From assembly GCA_011009095.1 (NCBI GenBank), contig VTPC01000427.1, positions 223,485 through 287,484 of the forward strand: a DNA stretch of 64,000 nt, read 5' to 3'. A program made the translations under genes and the position numbers. Of the stretch, positions 23,596 through 37,620 are shown in pieces (position 1 is the first letter of the stretch; each line of letters begins with the position of its first letter). The notes below the pieces were generated by a model. It saw only the letters and a list, made by a program, of their open reading frames with translations. It had not been told where the DNA came from and searched no databases. The stretch is from Ignelater luminosus (taxonomy: Eukaryota; Arthropoda; Insecta; Coleoptera; Elateridae).

Positions 23596-26500
23596 GTAAG
23601 TGCTATTTACGACTTGTATTACAAATTAAACCCAAAATTAAACAAGTTTTTGCGAGATAATGACTAATTAACTTTATTTTACATAAAAATACACTAACTA
23701 ATTATCTTCCATTTTATTCGTCAGGCAATTAAAAATATAAATTGTATAATGTTATCATTTTACAAAACATCCTTTTTGCGCATTTGCTATAACCTATTTA
23801 AACACCTCAAAGGAATTAATCACCTTTGATATTATATAAGAATAAGAAAGCAATCGGTTTTCGAATTAACAAAAGTTCTTCTATTAGTAGTTTTTGAATA
23901 GCAAATCTAAAATGCCAAGGAACATGAATCGACACAATTTTAATTTTCTTTTAAATTGCATAAACCATTTTTATGCCCAAAATGAAAATAGGGCAAACCT
24001 GAGATGAATGCGGTTCTTGAGAATTCTTGAAACCTGTTATTTTAAACTACTTTTGCTCAATAACTATCAGATGTGACTTGACCAATTCCAAGCAATAAGT
24101 TCTATTTGGAAATATTTGAAAAATTGATAGATTGGTAGATGAAGCTTATTTTATTTTATGTATCGTAAATCTACTACTCTTCTTAGAAGGTCGACCAAGT
24201 AGTGTACCTTGGTAAGATATCATTTTGATGGTGTTACCTCGACACTATCCGTTTTGTTTTGCGCTTTTCAATATCAAATTGGAAATCTTGACTTACTCGC
24301 TTACTAGCTGTCTTAACAAAGTACGCCAGTTGCGGTCTTTAGAATTTTGGGAATTTGCGTTTCCTGGTCTGTTGTTTTATGTTTATCTTTCATCTATCAT
24401 CATATGTTTTTTCATCTGCTGTGCAAAGCAAAAAGGCCTTAACTCGAAAAATAAATAAAAGTGTAAAAGTCCTAACTTTAGAAATAAATGCTACAGACTT
24501 ATCTGAAAACTATGATTTAAGGACTTTTTGATTTGCGGAACAGTAAAGCGAAAATGGTCAGAGAAGTTAATTTCAATATTTTGCACTTGGCTTTTGATCA
24601 GGAATTAGGAATCACACCTAACTGCTTGATATCATCAAATTTGATGATGGATAGAGCCACAGGGGTATATAGAAGTGCCCGAATGGATCGAGGGATTGAG
24701 TACCCAATTCAAAGAAAAGATGACAGTAGCAAATCTAATCCACCGCACTGGAAAGCAATACGTTACTATTACTACTGATATTTTCTACCTGTTAGAGGAT
24801 TATGGTAATGTAATCAATCATATGTCGTGTACAAGGCAGTATCTGCTAAGTGGGCCAATAGAAATTAGTTAAAGTTCCAATGCGTTTTGGTAACCAACAA
24901 GAATGCATTCTTCTGATATCTATTGGTATATAATACACTTTTGACAACGTCTGAGAGGAAAGACTTTTTAAGATTTTCTCACGGTTTTAATCTTTCCATT
25001 GTTATTGTTACGATGTTCTGCGCTTTGTCAGTTTATATTATACAGAGAGCAACCATTGGATCCAGTAGTCTCTCGTGCGAGCTGAAACTTAGCCTCTGAA
25101 ATAGGAGATGCAACCCAACTCCACTAAGGCTTAGTTTATCTTATTCAAATATCGGTGTTTGACCATCAAATATAAGTTTTACAAGTTTGCTCAAATATCC
25201 TTTAAAAAACTGCCCCGAGCGGAAAAAGTACGTTCCGATTCCAGCTGTTTTGTTCAAGGAGAGGTGTCATCATATAAGTTCATACTGCCAAAGCGAACGC
25301 TATCGAACAAGTTTGGCAAGCGCAACGCAGCACGCAATCAATCAGTCTATATCAACAGGTTAGTACTATTGCCAATGTCGGGCAAACATTTCCCTGAGGC
25401 GAAAAATACACGTCCGGACGTTATGACTGAACGCCAACAAAGATCGTTTCACAGCAAGTCGCCTGGTCAATCTGAACCGTTTTGGGTAAAAAGTACACTC
25501 CTGTAGGAACGATACTTCCTTTGGAAATTTTCCATCTTTTGGAGAAATTGCAGTTTGCATCTTTACGAAACGACTTCATCTTTTGCTTTTTATTCTCATA
25601 TATTCTTTAGTTTTTCTTCTATTCAAGAGGCGACACTTTTCTTGATAATGTGCATAATATCCACTGAAAATTTGGATTTTAGGCTATCAATCAGATCCCA
25701 TCCGTTACTGCTTTGTAACATTTATATTTGTCTATCATCTTCTAACACAAAACTTGAGTCTCCCCGAATGACAATTATATAATCTTATTTTTCCTGATGG
25801 GCAATAGACCAGTTGGCACCTAGATATTTTTCAAAACCGTTTCATGCCTAGCAATAGGGAAGTTCTTGTGGGTCTTACGTTTGTATTTTGTTAGCAAATA
25901 AACTGTATAATCGTTGGACTAAATCATTAGTTCTGAAGGAAAACTAAGGAAGAGATTCACTAAATAATATTGTTAGACGATTTTCATACGATGCATCTTA
26001 TGAACTACTTACTACTACATACCTGCGCTTTACGAATATTGAAGTTATCTGGAATGTATTTTAGTTTTCTAATGGTATATCAAAATTGGTAAGACGAAAT
26101 GCCAAAACATTTGATTAAAGTCTTGCGAAGTTTATCTTTTGTCTTAGACTCTAGGCTGTATCAGAAGTGAATCTGATGTTCTATTGATGGTGTATTTTCT
26201 TTTCATAAGTAAATCTCTTATAAGTAATTACCGTCATTGATTGTATATCTTTCAAATTTTAGTTGACTTAAGAGGTTTTACTAAAAGTTCATTTCTTCTT
26301 CCACTTATTTTTTCATGGCTCTTAATATAGTTTTGTGAATAGTAATGGATCTACAGATAAGTGTATATGTAGGGTATGTCTGGAGTTTTATATGGTTGTC
26401 CAGTTTTTAGTCATCTACCAACTTTTTCATCATGCAAAAGAAAATTCAATATGGATGTTTAAAAATGGTACTAATATAATGTCCCACCCTCATGTGATAC

Positions 26501-27549
26501 TTACGTTACGTAGCTATTTATTCCTACCATATTTTTGTAAGGATTGATAAATTGATATCGATGTCTCATGACATTGAAGTAGTTTAGTAATGTTAAGTTT
26601 TATTGACTTATTTCATATTGTAAACATAAGACTTGAAAGTTCTTAAAAACTTTCGTTTTGCAAAAAAACATCCTGAAGATGTTTTCACTTGTCAAGCTTT
26701 GATATTTAAAGTTTTGCTGATTACTCGGAAAACTTCTTTTGTGGCTATCTTGTAGACATCCAAGAAGTTTTTAATATTTCATGAAGTTGACTAATTATTA
26801 CCACCTAAAAGATATTTATTTTGTTCTGAAAATCCATAAAAAAGATTTGAATGATATAAAAGTTTTACTCTACAAGTCTACAACATTTGTGGAAACGACT
26901 TCTAGCATTTACATACATTTTTCTGTTGCATGTTTTCTTTGAAAACGTTTTTCTATTGTTTTTTTTTGTGAAATAACTAGGGGACCTTGAGAGTAAATGA
27001 AAAGCTAACATGGTAGAAATTAATGGTAGTTCATTTAGCAAATGTCTAGCTAAATTTAAAAATACCCTCGGGGCTAAAATTAGCAACTCCCTGTAATTTT
27101 TTTATTTGAATACTTTTAACACGTTCAAATTTCCTTTTCATAAAATACATATTCATTACCTGTATGATTATTCTAAAATAGATTTCTATCAAATTGTAGA
27201 TTTTATATACTGCATTGTTATTACGCCCTTGTAGTTTAATCATAAATAAAAATTTTAAGGACTAAAATCGTAAAAGCGCAATTATCATAATTTCAAAGAA
27301 CATTGTGTTTTAGTTTTTGTAATAAAACTTAAATTCTCTAACAGTCGTATAAATTAAAACTGTCACAATAAACCGACTGGTAGCTCCTACATAGAAAAGA
27401 TTTATTTAAAGGGAAAGAAAACAAGAAGTAACAGAATACGGGAAGTAGTAGGTGTGCGGTGAATGACAGTAATGTGTTTAATTTTGAGGCATTAACTTTT
27501 CTAAGATTTAGTATAATCATAACATGGAACAGATTTGAACATTTGCGAA

Positions 27550-28200
27550 ATAAAAATTAGATGACGTCGTTGTGGGTGTACGAAGTTCCGTGAAGGGTTA
27601 TGTCCTTGAAATGGCCATTGGATCCGTGACTAACACTTGTAAAAGTCATTTAGGCCGAGTGCGTCTTAAGTGAATGACCCTCAACTAATTGTAACGAGAT
27701 AGCAGCGGTAGCGGCGAATCACCCCTTGCATCGTAATTAGACGATGGGGGCTGCATGTGGTACTCTCTGATCGAAAACACGATAAGTGACATCGAACAAC
27801 CTGCGGGACGATCGCAGGTAGTAGTATTACCTGCCAGTTGTTGTTTTCTTTTCTAAAGCTCTTGCATCACTGGCATCAGCGAATCGAAAGAAAAGATTCC
27901 CTTCGTTGTAAAATTTATTCGCGGTCCGACTTTACAACGAAAGGATACATTAAAAAAACTTAAAATTATGGAAATACGCGTCCGGGCTGGTCAGCGCTTT
28001 GCATGTGCAGGTACATTTAAATTGCTAAAAGGGGACACTATCGGGGGTTTATCTCTCTCTGGATATTATAATAGCCGCGATCTGGTTGCGAGGCAAATGC
28101 ACATAACCGGTTGCCCCAGACGTCGTCTTCGGCGGCCATCTTGCCGGTTTTGCTCCTGGTACTTCTGCATTATCAACAAGCTTAGCTTAACTTACATCGT
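27550..28200. promoter_or_regulatory. complex island in intron b-c
   Basis: This block has balanced composition and includes GTAGCGGCGAATCACCCC and CGTCGTCTTCGGCGGCCATC. A 130-codon + frame begins at 27968, but its peptide is not recognisable and GC content explains its length. It is a candidate regulatory DNA. Confidence 0.3.
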
Positions 28201-31200
28201 GCTGAAGATGAACCGTATATTTTATTTATATGCAACATATATACAACTCTGTAAGATTGTGTGCGCTCTTCTTCAAAATGGAATGTCTTATAAACCACTC
28301 TTAAGTAACCACCTGCGTTTGCTTACATATCTCAAGCGATCATCTAAAATGTGTAAATGATTTTTCACGTGTAGTCATCGATCTTAATAAATTTTAAATT
28401 GTAATGAGTCGGAATTTCTGTACCTTTTTTTTGCTTTATCAGTCCATCTATGAGATTACCTTCCAAAATAAAAAAAAAACTGAGGTAGGCACAAAAGTAC
28501 TACTACGAAGCCTTATCTCTTACGACAAGATCATATCACATCAAAGTGTTAATTCCTGTGTTTTCTACAGTTATTGCTTTTAGTACCCCTTGAAGTAAAT
28601 TAAAAATTAATTTTTAGCTTTTGTAAAATCTACGTTGTTCCAGAAAGGAAAGATATACTAATTAGGATGTTTACTTTAGATAATTGAGAAATTGTTAAGA
28701 AATAGATCACACGGTAGTAGCAATGTCTTGCAAGTATTTCAACTTTGCACTTTTACAATCACCTCACTGTATTGCAAATACTAGTAGCTATGAAACAATT
28801 TGGTCATTTCATACATTTATGAAAACGTTGAAAAGGACAAAGAACTTTTCTGACCGGTCAACCCCTATTCGATATTGCATGAAATAGTAGTGCTGACATA
28901 GTAAAAGTAGATTTAACCTTTGAATTTCGGACTCGGTGTGAGATTTGATAAAATAAAGATTGACTAAATAAAAGTGAGATTGTACAAAGGATTGACGTAG
29001 ATTGTACCCCTATACAATCTTCGGTAAGATGGTTCTGCTGCATTCTAATGTAGCTTCTATTAGCATTTCAAAATTATCCTCAGATTGGATTTTATCATTT
29101 CATGGAATGTCAGTAGAACTAAAAATGACCACTGAAGAAATATTGGCAAGTAAGAGCTATTCAAAACTAGAATTGTCTTAAGACAGTGTTTATCTTTGAC
29201 AGATCAATCTCTTTGGTGTACTCAGCAGGACCATCTTTGTTGTAGCTTATCATCAACACAGTTTAAGATCAGTTTCATGAATCCTAAACCAAATGATAGA
29301 AAGCACTCCTGGAAAGGGCCACATTTCAAATACAACATTCATTGAAATTCCATATTACGAGCGAATTTGGACGAAAAATCATTTTCTGAACATTATTTGG
29401 AAGGAAGAGCTCTTTGAGATTAATCCAACTGCTGCAAGTGCTTGATTGGCCCTCTTGGGCATTTTGATCTAGTCTCGGTTTTCTAATATTAATATCAACA
29501 AAAGCCCTAGCTTGGAAATCCCAAGACGTTTGTAAAAGCAAAATCAAGTGAACTTTAGTTAAAAGGCCTATAAATTGAAGTTTTTCACTAAGTCGGATTT
29601 CTGGTTTTTCGAGTCACTTAAACTGCTTTTGTAAACTTGTATTGGAAGATTTCCCTGCTAAGAGTTTCAATTGCTTTGGATACGTTTTGGATATGTCGTG
29701 GATTGTTGAAGTATGACAATGAATTTGTTCATTTGTTCATTTGCACAATTGCATACATCGTGTCGGTGCTGCTCAGCAGATACTCAGGCTTAGCAGACTT
29801 CTCACAGTGTCATTTCCTCCCTAAATATTTCTCTTTATAATTCTCGACCTATTTGTTGCTAGAATTAATTTCTTTTTTTTAGTATGTACCACTTATATCT
29901 CTTTTTTTATAGAAAATTATTTATCGCAATTACTTATCGATCAGTAATAAGAGAGTATTTCCTGACTCAGAGAATGTCCGAAGATTTGTTTATGACTCTT
30001 TCTGGAGTCAAAATTCTACAATAATAATTGTTACTCGATCAAGCATAAAAGCCAAAGGCAACCAATGATCATCGATTGTCCATTTTCAGTGTCTACATTA
30101 TCGCTGCTTGGTTTTCAGATTAAATACAAGCAAACATAATTTATAGTGTCACTATTTTAGATGTTTGTAGAACAGAAGCTTCAATATGACAGTTGAAATT
30201 TTGAAGCTGGCATCATTAAAATGATTTCCATCTCAACAGATTCAAATTTGAGCGCGTTTCAAAAACTTCTTCACACTACAACACTGTACAATATTGATGT
30301 GTCTATTTCGTAAATGCTTGAGTTTGTGTTGCTGTGTAGATTTTTGAGTGTTTTCGGATGGTTTTGTAACCTTGAAGGATATAATCTGCTAGAAATAAAA
30401 CAGAGGAACGCATAGATCAATGTTTAGTTCACTTTTTGAAAATTTAAATGGTTAAGAGGCTGTTGCGAATCATTGATTGTTTGGTTCAACCATACAGGCC
30501 TCATTACACAACCAACTTTTCCAAGAGGCTATAAGTAATTAGTTGTAATGTATTCATCAGACTAACTCTAGTTCGGAAACTTTGAGCACGAGTCAGGAGT
30601 AGAAGCAGTAAATGAGAACCGTCCGTTATACACGGTTTATTTATTAAGAAAGTTTATAGTTTCCGGTGTTGATGGACTTATCCCAAGATCTGAAAGTCTT
30701 TTGAATACGCTTCAGTACTGATTACACTCCGATTCTGATTGAGGATTTCTGAGAGGTTCATTTTGTATTAATTTTGAGTCAACTTGGCATGGTGACCATT
30801 AGCAATGAACTACAAACGTTTCCCTTCTTTTTTCTGCCATTGCTGAAAATGTAGATTTTGTAGCATCTGCAAGTTATTGTTGATACAATTTATACCACTA
30901 TTGGTTCTTCAGTTGTTAATGTGACATTCCTTAAGTGGGTGTAATTTTGCTCTACGTATCTCAATCTTCTTTAGTTACATACTCAACGGCTAGGTTAATG
31001 TACCGGTAAAAATCTTGGCAATTCGATTTTGACTAGACAAGAATTTTCTTTACTTGTCAGGACATCATCCTTTCGAGTCACACAAATAAATATTTTGATT
31101 ATATCTGTTTGAGATAATCCTTCATTGAAAAATATCTTGGTAGACATTTCTGCTTCTTGGAGTTTCTTTGGGAAACAGAAGGTTGCGCATTGGTCACACT

Positions 31201-32229
31201 GTACACTGTTTGGTTTAATGAAAGATATTAAAATTTGCTTTTGGATAGTTTGCAAATTTAAATAAACAATAAAAAATTGTGTTGTTTGCTTTTTTCTACA
31301 AGTACCTACATATGGAGAAAACAAAAGACATTGACTTTTTTTTAGACTGGTCTAATTTGATGTTTGAAATAACATAACTGTAATGGAGATGAAATACGCC
31401 GTTATTGGCTTGTTTCTACAAAAGAAAAATTAACAACAAAAAGTATCTATCACTATCTCTTTTTTCTTCATGTATGAGTATGGAGCAAGATAATTTTTAA
31501 TAGCAGGCGAGAATCTCTCAAGTATTCGAACGTCGGAAATATCTCAGGTTTTATAAATAGAAGAAGTTATATCTTAACATCTTTATGCAAATAACTATCG
31601 TAGTCCTTTATACTATAACGTTTCAGATCACATTAATTAATAGCTTATAATATACTTTTCTTTTTTTATATACAATGCATACACAAAAAAGGGTTAAAAT
31701 TTAATGTGCATCCATTTAACGAATTTGGTGAAAAATGTACCACAACAAAAAGTAAGAGTTGACATCTTCACGATAAAGATCGCAGGAGAACAGGTTGTTT
31801 CTAATCTGGTACAGGAGAATCTAATTTACTGCCTCGTATTTCGATCATTAAAAAGTACATAAAGTATGTAAGTTTGGAACTTGTTTTGAGAAATGCGGTG
31901 TTCGAGCGGTAGATAGCGGAATGTGCCGCCGGACACCTCATAAAGCCGGCCTGGATGCCATATCGTCCGCAGACCGATAAAAACACTTACAATTAACAGT
32001 CTTTGATAGGCCTTTTAATGATGACGAATTCACGAACAAAAAAACTCACGTCTACATTTGTGCTTCTAACCTTGCGTGCGGAGACATCAGTTTAAAAAAC
32101 TTCTTATTGACAAAAGTTTTCGATGAGGAATTCTTCGGTGATTATTTTTTAAAAGAAGTTACATTATAAATTTATGGACACCAAATGAAGAAAAAAATTG
32201 GCACGTAGAGTATTTTAAACATAAACACA

Positions 32230-32420
32230 ATGTATCGTTCGGTCTAACCGGCTCCTACGCAGTTGTTAGGATAAACTCTCCATACTTGTGTCCAGTCTGA
32301 AGGCCAAATCCCATCGCCGGGCCAAGCGAGCCATGTTTCGTATGCAAATGAGTCCACTTTCTTTTGATTCGTGTGCGGTTTAGGCCAAGCTCTTATGTAA
32401 ATGTGCCGCATCAGACTGGC
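32230..32420. promoter_or_regulatory. short complex island 100 bp upstream of exon c
   Basis: A 190-bp GC-richer patch (CCCATCGCCGGGCCAAGCG at about 32.31 kb) carries the octamer ATGCAAAT at 32342-32349. The 12 bases ATGCAAATGAGT are shared exactly with 22751-22762 in the island upstream of exon b. It could be an enhancer or an intronic splicing element. Confidence 0.35.
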
Positions 32421-32483
32421 TTGCTACATCATTTTTTTTGCTACTGATCAATCTGAAAATATGGTATCTGGTATATTGAATAA

Positions 32484-32804
<321 letters not shown>

Positions 32805-33479
32805 TAAATGAGACAGGATGATACTCACATTTAAAACAAATTCTGCAAAGAATCCTTTCCATGTAAACAAATCGAATTAACAATATACAATAAGTATTGA
32901 TTTATTCACAATCAATATCAAAAATTCATATTTGAATTTCAAATATAAACAATTCGTATTCTTTATTAGATGTTATTAATCCAATCGTAACCCATAAAAA
33001 TAAAAATTAACATTTTATTGTATAAAAGCGACAACCAAATAATTCCCTTATTTATTCGAACGACGAGATCTCTCATTTTTCTTTTTTCTCATATTTTTCT
33101 TCCCATTTTCTCGTTTTTATTCTGAATTCATTCCAACAATTCGTATTTACATTATTTTCTTGTTCTAATCTTTTAAATTCGATAATATCGAGATTTTAGA
33201 ATTAAACTGTACTTGTGTATCGATTTCAATTAACGTTCGTAACAAAAGGGGATTCGACTGAAGATTTATTTTCCAAATGTGTGTGTGCTATTTCCACTTT
33301 TGTTATAGATTCGCTCTTCTGTAATCGAATAAGTCAAACTCGCGTACATCAATTTAAAGTTATGCACGCCCATACATTCCTTCTTGAAATACTTCCATTC
33401 CCTGACATGGATTTCCATCGTTATTTGCATAGGATTTCTATTTCATTTGCACCCTGCATAAGTCGGAAGTTTTTCTTTT

Positions 33480-34260
33480 AGTATTTTTTGCGCTTTATAA
33501 AAAGAGCAACTACACAGAACAATCGGTGTATTGTGTGCGTATTATATAGCTCTGTTTTTCCGCAATAAAGATGCTTAAGAAATACAATTCCGCTTTGAAG
33601 TTGTTTTGTCGCTTCTTCGGAAGTCAAGTGACGGTGGTGGAGCGTTCCGACCGCAATGTATTAGCTCATTTTCGTGATGCTGTTTGCAAAGAGCAGGGGG
33701 AGCTTCACGAAGGGAGTTTTGCTGGTAATTGGTGTCAATTTAGACTGACGCATCGCTCATGCGAGTGAGGGATTGTGTTACACCCTCGTATGCGGTCACC
33801 GCCCGACTTCTTTATCTGCTGGAGGCCGCTGAGATGACGAATGAATACGCAGCGATAAATCGGTGCAAAGTACACTCTATCTGTTCATCCTATCTGAGAA
33901 GCAACGGGTTTGATCTACCTGCGATTATTTCTCTGATGGCTTCGTGCCGATGTAATATTCTGGAGTCGAGGTTCGCTCTGCAGGGAGCATTCAGTGTTGA
34001 AATAAAACCATTTCGGGCTGCGATGAAAAATGCGGCGTCTGAGTGTCGCGACGCGACTCAGAAAGCAGATTTAGCAGTTCGGCCACTCGATAATCCCGCA
34101 AGATCGATTATCAACACGGTCGCTAAATCAGTTCTACATGCGAACGTGCGTCGGCGTCGTCATCGTCGTTGTCTTTGTCGTCATCGCAGCCATACTGAAT
34201 GCTTATTCTTGGCATGCTTAAGATTGCGCCGTCAAAAATAGTGACACTTCCCCGTGTCGG
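33480..34260. promoter_or_regulatory. GC-richer island with TATA-like box and open frames
   Basis: This stretch stands out from its AT-rich surroundings by balanced composition and high complexity. TATAAAAAG lies at 33496-33504. An ATG at 33571 opens 65 codons (MLKKYNSALKLFCRFF...), and an overlapping frame from 33759 to 34241 runs 160 codons, ending in an Arg-rich tail encoded by CGTCGTCATC-type triplets. Neither peptide resembles a known family. Lower stop frequency in GC-richer DNA can explain the frames. It is best read as a candidate conserved non-coding or enhancer island; a nested non-coding RNA is the main alternative. Confidence 0.3.
34039..34061. repeat. GC-rich near-palindrome
   Basis: CTGAGTGTCGCG and CGCGACTCAG flank a single A. 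Ten pairs form if the TG at 34044-34045 is bulged out. It sits inside the complex island at 33.48-34.26 kb. Confidence 0.6.
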
Positions 34261-35079
34261 GCACGGTATTCAAAATGCACCAAACATTGTTCATTGGCAC
34301 ACGCCAGTATTTAAAGATTAAATACTACCTGAGACTACGCCAACTGTTTTCTGCATGTTCGTTGCTGCCGTTAATTACTTCGACATGAAAATTATAATTA
34401 ATAGTGTGTTTGAACATGTTACTTTGGTGCATTACCAATTATTTTGTTATAAATCACAAATAGTTACTTTGAGGATTAGCGTTTTAAATTCTATGCATTT
34501 TCCGACTTCATTTTTAAACGCTAGACCTTTTTGTTCATTTTTTATTTTAAAGCTAAACACTTTGAAAAAGAATTTTGCGCGTAAAAAATTACCAAAGTTT
34601 TTTTCTTCTCAAGGATTTGAAACACGCCACAACAGTCCCTCAGTCAGCAAGATATTTCTGTTTTCAGTTATCTTCTCTAGAATTAAAGATAATGATTTCT
34701 AACAATTAAATGTTCGAAGTTAGTGAAATGCCGCAAATAGCTTTGAATTTCGTATTATACTGTAAGAAAAAGCGAATGAAGAAGAAATAAAGAAAGTAGG
34801 AACTCGAGGCATTTTGTCAAGATGTGCAATAAAGGACTATAGCCTCTTGATGTAGTTTACAGAGATTTTTTCTAGCGTAGAAAATTTCGTGAAATCGTGC
34901 GTTCTTCCTGGGTAAAGTCCTAGACATATGTTAAGAACAAAATACGAGAAGTATGCGTCTGTGGAGTGTTGTCGTTCCGATGATAAAAATAAACAGTGCT
35001 CGACGTGCGGTATGTGGCGGGTGAGTAAAACCCAGGTTGTGCTTTGGAAGGCGCTCAAAATGACGATACTTCATACCAT

Positions 35080-37620
35080 GAACGCATAGCGCTGCCAATA
35101 GCATCTCACACGCGCGTTTGTCGTCTGAGTAGTATAATTAACGCTGTATTTATAGCACAGCAAGGGCAACAATCGACCCGAATTATTTGTCAACATAAAA
35201 CGGCTTCTATCTAGTTGGTTTTCCTAAATGATTTGTAATTAGCCGGTTGTCGGTTTAGACGGGCGAGCATGCAACGGAGAATCTCGAGTTCCCGTTCCGT
35301 TTCCTTCCTGATACAATTTGCATCGTCTCGGAATCACTTAGCTGGAGGAAGCCGCTCGGTCCCCGCGGTGCCCTCACTGCGCCGCTTTTATTGGGGCATT
35401 ATCATTTTATTGACTTCAAATAGCTTGTAAAACGCAGAGCTGCGAGCCGAGCGCGGGAAGCGATTCCGCCGAAACAGCCTAATTCAGGAGACAGTGATGG
35501 CTTGTAATCGCCGACAAAGCTTCCCTCTCGCAAACAGGTGGATTTGTTCAATTTATTATGCCGTTGTATTGCAGCTGGTCCGTACATCGATACAGAATTG
35601 CGGTGCGGTTTATTCTAATACGAAAGGTATCGCTCTCGCACAGTTCCCGTAATAATCCATAATTCGTGGTAAATCTTATTACCGCGGGTGAATATCCGAT
35701 GAGAGAACGAGTAATTAGTCCCGCTCGTGTTACGAACTGAACATTAAGAATTGAAGGGCAATTAGCGGATCTGCATGTATGATGAGCAACTGTGTTATGA
35801 GGGTTATAATTGACGCCAAAGGGTTTTACGTGTAATTTCTCTTACTTTTGGATATGCTACTACTATTACCACATCAACTAGCTGATAGAGCACGAACGAA
35901 CGTGAAAAGTGCGCACAAAGACCGGCCATCAATCCTCGCCGGATTGTTTCCTGCTGCATCAGACTAATGGTCCCAGCGGCAAAAGTAAACTTCGCAGGAG
36001 AAACAGTTTAATGGAAACCGGGACCGCGGGGACCATTAAAATGAAATAGTGACACAGTCCACCTCTCGGAAGTATAGACTCGAATCAATCTCTCCTAAGC
36101 AGAACGGATGGTCATTGTGTTTGCGCTATTGAAGGGCTACCATTACTGCGACTGCTGCCGGTAATGGACCGTAATGACGTACGATGCGAATTGAACTACG
36201 ACGCGACGGCGATAGCAGCTCCTGTTTGCCAGCTACTCCCAAGGCAAACAACCCTGCGTGTGCAAGCTTATAAAATATTCAACCTCGTAATACAATATCG
36301 CCCTCTTTGCACCCGCGTTATCTCCTCGCCGCGGCTCCACACACTATGAAATTTTATGAATAGATAATGTGCGTATTTTAATATTCCGGGCGGTTTCGTA
36401 GAGATGCAAAACGCACCAGCAACGACGCCGTATTATATATAACGTTTATTGCAAGTACCTAGGAATGGATATGCAATAGCGTCCGTAGGCCCTATCTGTG
36501 ATCGAAAGGATGGGGAGAACGGGCACCTGGGCCAATGGGGAGCCATACATCACGCGGGATCGGCGCGGCTCGAGATTTAGGATCGGATAGGATAGAGCCG
36601 AGGGAAGCAGGATATGAGGCTGGCGCTGCGACGCTTCTGTACTCTCAGCGATAAATCACCGGGACAAATTTAATTATCCTGCTGTCTGCGATAAGGCCGA
36701 GACGTTAGCGTGCAGTCGTTACCCAGCACCATCTCAGATACGCCGGGGCTTAATCCGAGCAATCCGCACCTCTCGCCACCGCCGTACGCCACCTGATATA
36801 CGGTCGTCGACAGAAACTACGGGAATTATGCCTTTTTGTCATGCAGCTATGTATCTAAAACCGTGTCTCATCATCGGTAATGCCAAAATACTGCAGATTA
36901 ATAAATCTTCAGGATACTTTCGTTAGAAGTACAGAAGATGTTGATTTGTGTTCGTTGATTTGCATATTATAATATGAGACTTACCCCATACCCTATCTGT
37001 ATTACCTGAACGGAACATGCCGTACGCATGAACAGTGTGTATGTGTGTGGCGAGGAAAAAACAATCCAAGTATTGTTATAGTCACCCCTGTTATGGGAAG
37101 GCACGAGTACACGATTATTTCCAAAGAATACGAAGTCTGCCAAATAATCACAATTATTATTGCAAGAGCTCAAACAAAGCCTTAGCGAGGGTGGTTTAGA
37201 AAAGAAGGGTTGCAATGAATGTCGGTGGTTGTTAAACCGGTTAATGACTGTAATGCATTCGATTTATATGTTTTTATATGTCGTACGTTTGCACACGGCA
37301 TTCAGAATACAACTCGCTTTTCATTGTTTTAACATTGGATTCTGGTTGTTTGAAAGAATTTATGTATTATGAATCGAAGAGCTAACAACATTGTCCTCGG
37401 ATTATTATAAAATACGGTGTGCATGAGTCGTTTTTAAAAGCTGAGCTGTCTCCGTCAGGCGAGCGAAGGCCGGCGCGCGCCGTCTTTGTTTGAATGTCAG
37501 GACCAGCTGTTCTCAATTTGGTGGCTATTTGTTCTCGAGAGTTCGTTCACTCGCCCCTGCCTAAATTGCAATATGTGTATTTAACAAATTTCCACTGCAG
37601 ACTTCAATTATAATGTGTAC
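35080..37620. promoter_or_regulatory. largest complex island, candidate enhancer cluster
   Basis: About 2.5 kb of non-repetitive DNA is richer in G and C than almost everything around it. It has GC-rich clusters (CCCCGCGGTGCC near 35.36 kb, GGCGCGCGCCG near 37.47 kb) and ATTTGCAT octamers at 35316 and 36958. There are many broken short frames but no recognisable protein, so it is not an exon. Such islands in introns of homeobox genes are typically cis-regulatory. The function here is inferred from composition and context only. Confidence 0.4.

Noticed and set aside
25159-25506. 115-codon + strand open frame
   Set aside because: The composition is somewhat more balanced than its flanks, but there is no recognisable domain, no splice context and overlapping frames are equally open.
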